From the NCBI GenBank assembly GCA_003221825.1, contig QHUE01000086.1, positions 1 to 29,832 of the forward strand: a DNA stretch of 29,832 nt, written 5' to 3'. Under the pieces are notes generated by a model that saw only the letters and a program-made list of their open reading frames with translations, was not told the origin of the DNA and did no database searches. Both the position numbers and the translations under genes were made by a program. The stretch comes from Gemmatimonadota bacterium. GTDB lineage: Bacteria > Gemmatimonadota > Gemmatimonadetes > Gemmatimonadales > GWC2-71-9. Below are positions 22,628-29,832 of this stretch, piece after piece (position 1 is the first letter of the stretch; each line of letters starts with the position of its first letter).

Positions 22628-23005
22628 TCAACGGGGTTTGGGACGATCGACAGCCTGGCTGATCTTTCGTAGCAATCCAAACAGTGTCTTACTCGTTTCC
22701 GTTGCGAGGGCCTCCAGGCGTCCGTACTCAGCTGGCCTCAGATAGCCAATATCACGGGCCATGGTAAGCGCAGTCTGCACCTCGGCGAGTGACCCCCAAG
22801 CCGTGTCGAGAAACCTTCGATAGTCTCTCGTACCCCTTCGGGTCGATCCTTCAGCAATGTTCAATGGGACGCTGTAGGAGGCTCTACGAAGTTGATCGGC
22901 GAGTCGCCCTTGCTCGAAGTCCGGAAATCGCTGGGCGACCTTCGAGCACTCAACGGCGAGCCTCTCGGCATGCTGCCACGCTTTTAGTGTGTGGTGATTC
23001 GGCAT
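22628..23005 (-). CDS. Four-helix-bundle protein (S23/IVP family)
   Basis: The 125-residue protein is of the four-helix-bundle family first seen in intervening sequences of 23S rRNA genes. Signatures are KAWQHAERLAVECSKVAQRFP, LADQLRRASYSVPLNIAEGSTRRGTRDYRRFLDTAWGSLAEVQTAL and a last helix with LLRKISQAV. Most members are free-standing genes outside rRNA and form pentamers. Their function is poorly known. There is no rRNA here. It lies 63 bases upstream of mnmG in the same direction, perhaps sharing its mRNA. Confidence 0.85.
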   Translation of the reverse strand: MPNHHTLKAWQHAERLAVECSKVAQRFPDFEQGRLADQLRRASYSVPLNIAEGSTRRGTRDYRRFLDTAWGSLAEVQTALTMARDIGYLRPAEYGRLEALATETSKTLFGLLRKISQAVDRPKPR

Positions 23006-23119
23006 TTCAGGAGGGTAATCGAGAACGGCACAATGACCGAATCATTTCATCTCAACCCGTACCCCGTTAACTCGAGACCGCGGTGCGTCTGTGGCCTAGT
23101 CTTTGCCTGTCCTAGTCCG
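23006..23119. other. Short intergenic gap upstream of the four-helix-bundle gene
   Basis: This 114-base gap follows the ABC permease stop and precedes the four-helix-bundle start, both on the minus strand. It must contain the promoter for the four-helix/mnmG unit if there is one. I see no convincing -35/-10 pair, no ribosome binding site and no hairpin followed by a T-run. Confidence 0.5.
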
Positions 23120-24376
23120 TCAGGCAGTTCTGACCCACCTCACCAGTTCCTTCAAATTCGGCCGCTTTCCTGTCATCAGGATCCCAACCCGATAGATCCG
23201 TGAGGCGACCCACGTCACACCCACGATCGCAATCGCGAGTATTACCAGCGACATCACCAGCTCCCACGTCGGCATACTGCCGGCTGTCCACCGGACTGGC
23301 GTCGCGATCGGCGTGGTGAATGGCACGAGCGAGAGCGTCCGCGCGAACGTCGAGTTGGGATCGTTCGTCAGTCCCAGAATCGAGAGGTAAGAAATCATTA
23401 GCAGGTACGTCACCGGTTGCTGCGCCTGGCGCGCCTCCTGCTCATTGCTCGACATCGCGCCCACCGCCGCGAACATCGCCGAGTAAAGCAGAAAGCCCCC
23501 GAGGAAGAATGCGATGAACACGGCCAGGGTGGAAGCGGGGATGTGTGGCAACACCATCGTCTGCGCCGCGGCGGGATCCGCCCCCAACGCCCGGGCGATC
23601 GGACCACGCAGCAACAGCAGGACGCGCGCTGAAACACCCCAGATCACAAATTGGAAGAAGGAAACGGAACCGGCCCCAAAAATCTTGCCGAGCATCAGCT
23701 GGAACGGTCGCACCGACGACACGACGACTTCAACAATGCGCGTCGTTTTCTCTTCCAAGACCGAGCTCATCACGTTCACGCCATAGAGCAGGATCGCCAT
23801 GAACAGCAAAATCGCCATGAGGTAAGCGACGAAGAACGATTGTGCCGCGCTCTCCGCGACACATCCCGCACGGCCACACTTCTTCTGGTCCAACGTGATT
23901 CGAATCTGTGCCCAGTCCACCACGCCCGGATTCACGCCCTTCTGCTCGAGCCGCTCCTTGACGACCAGACGTCCCAGCGTGCGCTGCAGGTTCTCAATCG
24001 TCTGCATCCCGAGATTCGATGCCTGGTACTCCGCCCGGCCAGTCTCCACGAGGTCGTTCGAGACGATCAAGAAACCGTTGAGGTGTTTCGCCTCCACCTC
24101 ATCCTTCAGCGAATCGATGACAGCCGGACCAGCCGGCACGAGGGTAGCGCGGAATGAGCCACTCGCTGACAACGCGTCGAGCACGCGGTTGCCCAATCCC
24201 CCGGTGGTCGAATCCACGACGGCGACGTTGCGGACCGCTCCGCCCATCGACTGGACGATCTGGAAGACGATGATCCCGGCGAAGAGCACGGGCCCCAGGA
24301 TCGCCGAAACCCAGAACCACTTCGTGCGCACGCGCTCGACGAACTCGCGGCGAATGACCGCCCAGACTTTATGCAC
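23120..24376 (-). CDS. ABC-2 type transporter permease (NatB-like)
   Basis: From the GTG at 24376 the 418-residue protein has the ABC-2 membrane layout of the NatB/YhaP group: a first transmembrane helix (about 20-40), a large extracytoplasmic domain (about 41-170), then five or more helices in the C-terminal half including SVLEEKTTRIVEVVVSSVRPFQLMLGK, the coupling region common to these exporters. Longer readings of the frame are antisense-like and overlap the ATPase gene. The GTG lies 8 bases inside the ATPase 3' end, so the genes are coupled. NatAB exports sodium in Bacillus, but substrates of relatives vary and cannot be fixed here. Confidence 0.87.
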   Translation of the reverse strand: MHKVWAVIRREFVERVRTKWFWVSAILGPVLFAGIIVFQIVQSMGGAVRNVAVVDSTTGGLGNRVLDALSASGSFRATLVPAGPAVIDSLKDEVEAKHLNGFLIVSNDLVETGRAEYQASNLGMQTIENLQRTLGRLVVKERLEQKGVNPGVVDWAQIRITLDQKKCGRAGCVAESAAQSFFVAYLMAILLFMAILLYGVNVMSSVLEEKTTRIVEVVVSSVRPFQLMLGKIFGAGSVSFFQFVIWGVSARVLLLLRGPIARALGADPAAAQTMVLPHIPASTLAVFIAFFLGGFLLYSAMFAAVGAMSSNEQEARQAQQPVTYLLMISYLSILGLTNDPNSTFARTLSLVPFTTPIATPVRWTAGSMPTWELVMSLVILAIAIVGVTWVASRIYRVGILMTGKRPNLKELVRWVRTA

Positions 24377-25334
24377 GGGAGCCTCCGTTGCCGCCGCCGG
24401 TCGCTGCCGCCGTCGCGGCCTCCGGGCCGACGAGGTCCACGAAGATCTTGTGCAGTGAGGGACTCGCCAGCTCGAACCGCGCGAGGCGGGCGCCGGAATC
24501 GACGAGCGCCTTGAGGACCTCCTGGGCGTCGGCCCCCGGCGCGAGCTCGAGCTCCGCCTGCTGGCCGAAATCCTGGATCTTGGCCACCAGCCGCCGGTCC
24601 GCGAAGATCTGGCGCGCGTTCCCCTGATTGCCATCGAACGCCACGATCACATGCTTGCCGCCGTGCGTGCCCTTCACCTCGGCCAGCGTTCCATCGATCA
24701 GCTTTTTGCCGCGCGCGATGATGCACAGCCGGTCGCACAGCTTCTCCGCATGCTCCATGATGTGCGTCGAAAACAGCACGGTCTTGCCGCGCCGCCGATA
24801 GTCGACGACGGTGTCGCGCAGCACCTGCGAGTTCACAGGATCGAGCCCGGAGAACGGTTCGTCGAGAATCACCAGATCGGGATCGTGCAGCACGGTGGAA
24901 ATGAACTGAACCTTCTGTTGCATGCCCTTGGACAGATCGGAAACCTTGCGCATCCGCCAGTCGGACAGCCCGAGCCGCTCCAGCCACTCGATCGCCTTGG
25001 CTCGCGCGCTGCGGCGCGATACCCCTTTTGCTTCCGCGAGAAACACGAGCACGTCGAGGACGCGCATGCGCGGATACAGCCCGCGCTCCTCGGGCAGATA
25101 TCCGATCCGGGCGGAATTCGTGCGCCCACCGCCGACCTGATCGAACAATCGCACCGTGCCGGAATCCGGCTCGTAGATGTCCATGATCATGCGCAGCGTG
25201 GTGGTTTTCCCGGCGCCGTTCGGGCCGAGCAAGCCGTAGATGATGCCGGACGGGACGCTCAGCGAAAGCGCCTCAACCGCAGTATGTCCCGCGAAGCGCT
25301 TGGTGACGCGATCAACGATGACGGGATCAGCCAT
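24369..25334 (-). CDS. ABC transporter ATP-binding protein (NatA-like)
   Basis: The protein has a complete ABC ATPase domain: Walker A GPNGAGKTT, signature LSKGMQQKV, Walker B LVILDEPFSGLDP and the switch histidine in VLFSTHIMEHAE. It is followed by a C-terminal domain of about 100 residues ending in a Gly-rich tail, as in NatA/YhaQ-type exporters. I prefer the ATG at 25334 over the GTG at 25343, since neither has a strong ribosome binding site but the ATG has GGGG just upstream and matches the usual MADPVIVDRV-like beginning. It partners with the permease that overlaps its 3' end by 8 bases. Immediately upstream is a long G-rich tract. Confidence 0.9.
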   Translation of the reverse strand: MADPVIVDRVTKRFAGHTAVEALSLSVPSGIIYGLLGPNGAGKTTTLRMIMDIYEPDSGTVRLFDQVGGGRTNSARIGYLPEERGLYPRMRVLDVLVFLAEAKGVSRRSARAKAIEWLERLGLSDWRMRKVSDLSKGMQQKVQFISTVLHDPDLVILDEPFSGLDPVNSQVLRDTVVDYRRRGKTVLFSTHIMEHAEKLCDRLCIIARGKKLIDGTLAEVKGTHGGKHVIVAFDGNQGNARQIFADRRLVAKIQDFGQQAELELAPGADAQEVLKALVDSGARLARFELASPSLHKIFVDLVGPEAATAAATGGGNGGSRA

Positions 25335-25350
25335 GGCCCCCACAAGCTAA

Positions 25351-25393
25351 AGGGGACGGGGGACGGGGGAAGGGGGAAGGGGGGGACGGGCGG
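25351..25393. repeat. G-run tract with quadruplex potential, C-rich on the transcribed strand
   Basis: Six G-runs of 3-7 bases (starting at 25352, 25358, 25365, 25372, 25379 and 25388) are separated by AC, AA or similar dinucleotides. The plus strand fits the four-run quadruplex pattern. The minus strand, which is the sense strand of the suf and ABC genes, is C-rich and nearly G-free, which could act as a Rho-utilisation site at the end of the suf operon. It lies between the broken sufS stop and the ABC ATPase start. Confidence 0.7.
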
Positions 25394-26399
25394 TTAGGCT
25401 GGTACGCCGAATAACTCACCGGCTTTGCGAACCGCAGTCACCAGCGCGTCGATGTCGTCGACGTCATTATAGATGTAGAACGACGCACGAGCGGTCGCTG
25501 CCACACCGAGCCGACGCATCAGCGGCTGGGTACAGTGATGGCCGGCGCGAATGCAGACGCCGTCCTTGTCCAGGATCGTTGTCGAACTTGTGGGGGATTT
25601 TGTTCCAGCTCGACCGGTCGTCCCACACTCGCTCGATCATCTCGCCGCCACCGTGGTAGGGGGGCATCGCCTCGAGCAGCGCCGGCTTGGCGACCAGGGC
25701 ACCGCTTCCCATGGGGCCGAGCATCTTGTGGCCGGACAACGCATAGAAGTCGCAGTCGAGCGCCTGGACGTCCACCCGGAGGTGCGGGCTGGACTGCGCC
25801 CCGTCTACGACGGTCACCGCCCCCGCCGCATGGGCCAGTTTGCTGAGCTGGGCGGCGGGATTCACGGTCCCGAGCGAATTCGAGACATAAGGAAAGGCGA
25901 CAATCTTGGGCTTCGCCTCGAGGGCCCGCCCGAAGTCGGCCAAATCGATACGCCCGTCCCGGGTGATCTCCACCATCCGCAGGGTGGCGCCCTTTTCCTG
26001 ACACAGGATCTGCCACGGAACGATGTTCGAGTGGTGATCCATGGCGGTGACCACCACGGTGTCACCGCCTTTGACGTTGGTCCGGCCCCACGACGCCGCA
26101 ACGAGGTTGATGGACTCGGTCGTGCCGCGGGTGAAAACCACGCCCTCGCGCGCCCAGGCATTCACGAACCGGGCCACGGCCGTTCTGGCCGCCTCATACG
26201 CCTCGGTCGCCTCGACCGCCAGCGCGTAGGCGCCGCGATGCACGTTGGCATTGTGGAAGTTGTAGTAGTGCACGATCGCGTCGATGACCTTCCGCGGCTT
26301 CTGACTGGTGGCGGCGTTATCGAGGTAGACGAGCCGCTGGCCGTTCTCTTTGTGCGCGAGAATCGGGAAGTCGGAGCGGATCCTGGCGGTGTCGAGCAT
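25394..26399 (-). pseudogene. sufS: SufS cysteine desulfurase, frameshifted by an internal deletion
   Basis: The first frame encodes residues 1-272 of a SufS: YLDNAATSQKP (25-35), HHSNIVPW (122-129), VVDGAQSSPH (197-206) and PLP lysine 225 in SGHKMLGP, through GGGEMIERV and SSWNKIPHKF. It then runs into unrelated sequence and stops at 25467. A second frame continues from about 25577 with TILDKDGVCIRAGHHCTQPL, which contains the catalytic cysteine loop, to GELFGVPA and a stop at 25394-25396. By comparison with E. coli SufS about 74 residues are missing, including the conserved EAGTPN segment. The junction (25577-25587) is out of frame. The start overlaps the sufU stop by one base. Because SufS supplies sulfur to the whole system, a true loss would need another desulfurase elsewhere, or the deletion is an artefact. 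Confidence 0.85.
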
Positions 26400-26857
26400 C
26401 AGAAGTCTTTGGCCGACTCGGTGGTCACGGGCTCAGCCTGGTTCTGCAACGCGGCGTGCAGCGCGTGCCAGGCGAGGTTCGCACACTTGATACGGCTCGG
26501 AAACGCGCGCACGCCGGAAAACGCCGCGAGCTTCCCCGGTGCGTTCGCGCCGCCGGCCAGCATGTCGCGGAAGGCTGCGAACATCGTCTCCGCGTCCTTC
26601 ACCGGTTTGCCCTTCACCGCCTCCGTCATCAGCGACGCCGACGCCTTCGAGATCGCGCACCCCGATCCCTGGGGCATCTGAAAGCCGATGTCGCGGATCG
26701 CGTCGCCGTCGAGCTGGACGTACAGCTGAATGCGGTCGCCACACAGCGGGTTGTTGCCCTCGGCGGTGCGGTTCGCCGCTTCCAGGCGCTTGAAGTTCCG
26801 GGGATTGCGATTGTGATCGAGAATGACCTGCTGATACAGGTCGCCGAGGTCGCTCAT
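26399..26857 (-). CDS. sufU: SufU-type zinc-dependent sulfurtransferase
   Basis: The 152-residue protein matches SufU: LYQQVILDHNRNPRNF near the N-terminus and the metal-site residues Cys39 and Asp41 (NPLCGDR), Cys67 (GSGCAISKAS) and Cys125 (RIKCANLAW). The insertion between the second and third cysteines (about 80-120) distinguishes SufU from IscU. SufU accepts persulfide sulfur from SufS by zinc-ligand swapping and hands it to SufBCD. The ATG overlaps the sufD stop by 4 bases, and the stop overlaps the sufS start by one base. I chose this start rather than the longer ORF upstream, which reads through sufD in another frame. Confidence 0.94.
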   Translation of the reverse strand: MSDLGDLYQQVILDHNRNPRNFKRLEAANRTAEGNNPLCGDRIQLYVQLDGDAIRDIGFQMPQGSGCAISKASASLMTEAVKGKPVKDAETMFAAFRDMLAGGANAPGKLAAFSGVRAFPSRIKCANLAWHALHAALQNQAEPVTTESAKDF

Positions 26858-28161
26858 GGCTGCGCCAGGCGACCCCGCACGATGGCATCGAGCTGCGCGC
26901 GCAGCGGCGCGACCTCCATGCGGCCAAGAATCTCGGCGGCGAAGCCGTAGGTCAGCAGTCGCCGCGCGTCGTCTTCGCCGACGCCGCGGCTGCACAGATA
27001 GAAGAGCGCGCGCGGATCGAGCGGTCCCACCGTCGAGCCATGCGTGCACTTCACATCGTCGGCGTAGATCTCGAGCTGCGGTTGGCTGTCGGCGTGCGCT
27101 TCGCCCGAGAGCAGCAGGTTGTTGTTGGTCTGCTTCGAATCGGTCTTCTGCGCGCCGGGGCGGACGATGATGCGCCCGGTGAAGACGCCGCGCGAGCGGC
27201 CGTCGAGCACGCCGTTGAAGTATTCGTGGCTGTCACAGTGGTCCGCGGCGTGATCGATCGTGGTGTGATGGTCGGCGTGCTGCGCGCCGTCGAGCAGGTA
27301 CAGGCCGTTCAGGATTAGCCTGCCACCCGGACCCGCCATCACTGCGCCGATATCGTGACGCGCCAGGGCGCCTCCGAATGCCACCGCGTGGAAATTGACG
27401 GTGCTGTCGCGACCCTGATGCGTCTGCGTCGCGGCGACGTGATACGCTCGAGAGCTTTCGCGCTGGACGCGATGGAAATCGACGCGCGCACCGTCGCCGG
27501 CGCTGATTTCCGTGACCGCGTTCGTCCAGTAAACGTCCTGCGCCAGCGAGGCGTACGTCTCGACGATCGCCGCACGGGCTTCCCGCTCGATCACGATGAG
27601 GTTGCGCGGATGCGTGACAACCTGGTTGCCGGTGGCCAGAAACAGCAGCTGGATCGGCTCAGCGATCGTCGCCTTGGCCGGCACGTGCACAAACGCGCCG
27701 TCGCTCACGAACGCGGTATTCAGCGCGGCGAACGGCCGGTCCTGCGTTGCGACATACTGGCCGAGATGCTGGCGCACGAGATCCTGTCGATGGGTCACGA
27801 CGTGGGCAAGGCTTTGAACATCGTCGAGGAAAGGCGTCGAGAGAGAGCGTTGAAAAAAACCGTCAACAAAAACAAGACGGGGTCCAGCCTCGAGCAACAA
27901 GAAGGGGCGGATGTCGTCGAGCGTGGGGACGCGCGTCGGCGCCTTCGCCAGCGCGAACGTTCCCTCGGCAATCGGCGCGACGCTCGTAAAGCGCCACGCC
28001 TCCTGCTTCATGTTCGGAAACCCCAGGTCGCCGAAGCGGGCGATGCCGCCGGCGCGCAGCTCGGTGAGCCAGGCCGGAGCGCGGGACGCGCCATTCGACG
28101 CCCACGCGTGGTAGGAGCCGACGAGCCGTTCTACGGAGCCTGTTTTCACTGCCATCGTCAC
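26854..28161 (-). CDS. sufD: Fe-S cluster assembly scaffold subunit SufD
   Basis: The 435-residue protein shows the SufB/SufD beta-helix core, with TAVSEISAGDGARVDFHRVQ-like strands in the middle, and the conserved C-terminal ADVKCTHGSTVGPLD-type segment (here DDVKCTHGSTVGPLD) followed by the helical RALFYLCSRGVGEDDARRLLTYGFAAEIL region. The N-terminal helical domain has FPNMKQEAWRFTSV, where the EAWRFT motif is typical of SufD. It forms the SufBC2D scaffold with its neighbours. The GTG at 28161 overlaps the sufC stop (GTGA). An ATG two codons later (28155) is an equally possible start. Confidence 0.93.
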   Translation of the reverse strand: MTMAVKTGSVERLVGSYHAWASNGASRAPAWLTELRAGGIARFGDLGFPNMKQEAWRFTSVAPIAEGTFALAKAPTRVPTLDDIRPFLLLEAGPRLVFVDGFFQRSLSTPFLDDVQSLAHVVTHRQDLVRQHLGQYVATQDRPFAALNTAFVSDGAFVHVPAKATIAEPIQLLFLATGNQVVTHPRNLIVIEREARAAIVETYASLAQDVYWTNAVTEISAGDGARVDFHRVQRESSRAYHVAATQTHQGRDSTVNFHAVAFGGALARHDIGAVMAGPGGRLILNGLYLLDGAQHADHHTTIDHAADHCDSHEYFNGVLDGRSRGVFTGRIIVRPGAQKTDSKQTNNNLLLSGEAHADSQPQLEIYADDVKCTHGSTVGPLDPRALFYLCSRGVGEDDARRLLTYGFAAEILGRMEVAPLRAQLDAIVRGRLAQP

Positions 28162-28927
28162 GACACCATTACGCCATCACGCAGCCAATCGTAGCCACGC
28201 GCCTCGAGTTCCTGGGCCAATTCGGGCCCACCTGACTTGACGATCCGGCCGTCCGCCAGGACGTGCACCACATCGGGCGTGATGTAGTTCAACAAGCGCT
28301 GATAGTGGGTCACGATGAGGAATGCGCGCTCCGGGTTACGCAGCTGGTTGACCGCCTGCGCGACGGTCTTGAGCGCATCGATATCGAGCCCCGAGTCGGT
28401 CTCGTCGAGGATCGCGAGGCGCGGCTCGAGCACGGCGAGCTGGAGGATCTCGTTGCGCTTTTTCTCTCCGCCCGAGAACCCTTCGTTGACCGGACGGTTC
28501 ATCATCGAGTCGTCCAAGCCGATGGCCTTGAGCTTCTGTTCGAGAAACTGGAGGAAGTCGATCGGATCGAGCTCCGCTTCCCCGCGCTCCCGGCGCAGCG
28601 CGTTCAGCGCCGACCGCAGGAAATAGGAATTCGTGATGCCGCGAATCTCGACGGGATACTGGAACGCGAGGAAGACGCCGGCGCGCGCACGCTCCTCCGG
28701 TTTCATGTCGAGGACATTTTTGCCCTGGTAGGTCACGGTCCCGGCGAGCACGGTGTACGCCGGATGACCGGCAAGCACCTGGGCGAGCGTGCTCTTGCCC
28801 GACCCATTCGGTCCCATGATCGCGTGGACTTCCCCGTCGCGAATGGTGACGTCGACGCCTTTGAGGATCTCGTTGCCGGCGACGGCGACGCGCAGACCTT
28901 TGACCGCGAGCAACACGTTTCCCTTTT

Positions 28928-28931
<4 letters not shown>
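28158..28931 (-). CDS. sufC: Fe-S cluster assembly ATPase SufC
   Basis: The 257-residue ABC-type ATPase has Walker A GPNGSGKST (40-48), the Q-loop region FLAFQYPVEIRGI, the SufC-type signature FSGGEKKRNEI (152-162), Walker B with LDETDSGLDIDAL (175-187) and the switch histidine in VTHYQRLLNYI. ATP-driven dimerisation of SufC reshapes the SufB-SufD pair during cluster assembly. I chose the GTG at 28931, which overlaps the sufB stop (GTGA) and has GGAGGG 8 bases upstream. A GTG five codons later is also possible. Longer readings run antisense-like through sufB and are rejected. Its stop overlaps the sufD start. Confidence 0.95.

Positions 28932-29832
<901 letters not shown>

Noticed and set aside
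21419..22672. 417-codon plus-strand ORF opposite mnmG
   Set aside because: It is antisense to a complete MnmG, with skewed composition and no motif.

Overview
The window is G+C-rich bacterial chromosomal DNA, densely coded on both strands. There is no rRNA, tRNA, CRISPR array, insertion sequence or phage gene that I can see, and no stretch above 300 bases lacks a gene. The gene complement suggests a diderm environmental bacterium. It has a TsdA-like lipoprotein cytochrome, an outer-membrane-barrel-like protein, a lipoprotein M20 peptidase, parABS with bactofilin, and a SUF system using SufU. An ECF sigma operon with glycogen-binding (CBM48/AMPK-type) domains and the overall style make Gemmatimonadota my best guess. 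That placement is inference, not proof.

Layout, left to right. Positions 1-1426 (+) hold a TsdA-like diheme cytochrome, cut by the window edge, and a Tat-exported DsrE-like protein. Positions 1464-7799 (-) hold six tightly packed genes, transcribed right to left: a class V PLP enzyme, a LOG-family protein, a deoxyhypusine-synthase-like protein, an MFS transporter, an ATP-grasp ligase and a zinc-ribbon zincin. Positions 7822-9268 (+) hold a small hypothetical gene, queG and another small hypothetical gene, all with overlapping starts and stops. Positions 9269-11554 (-) hold an M20 peptidase and an MBL-fold hydrolase. Positions 11583-12740 (-) hold a DUF4382-type lipoprotein, divergent from a four-gene operon at 12859-15654 (+): an ECF sigma factor, a membrane-anchored CBM48 protein, a secreted hypothetical protein and a barrel-CBM48 fusion. 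Positions 15651-17463 (-) hold a broken MFS gene and a Nif3-like gene. A short A+T-rich gap at 17464-17588 contains DnaA-box-like sequences. Positions 17589-20573 (-) hold parA, parB, an M23 peptidase and a bactofilin as one overlapping operon, with two parS sites just upstream. Positions 20693-23005 (-) hold mnmG and a four-helix-bundle protein. Positions 23120-25334 (-) hold an ABC exporter pair. Positions 25394-29832 (-) hold sufB (partial), sufC, sufD, sufU and a broken sufS.

The parABS, M23 and bactofilin genes link chromosome segregation with cell-wall shaping and place the window in an origin-proximal region. The suf genes assemble Fe-S clusters, which QueG (two [4Fe-4S] clusters) would use. 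MnmG and QueG both modify tRNA wobble positions. The ECF operon looks like an envelope-glycan sensing or response unit in which the usual anti-sigma slot is taken by a membrane protein carrying a glycogen-binding-type domain.

The strangest feature is that four unrelated genes each lack an internal block that their families normally have, estimated at 45-75 codons. They are the MFS gene near 3715, the MBL hydrolase near 10833, the MFS gene near 15880 and sufS near 25582. Two of the deletions are in frame and two cause frameshifts. This clustering suggests either an assembly artefact or unusual deletion mutagenesis, and read mapping would settle which.
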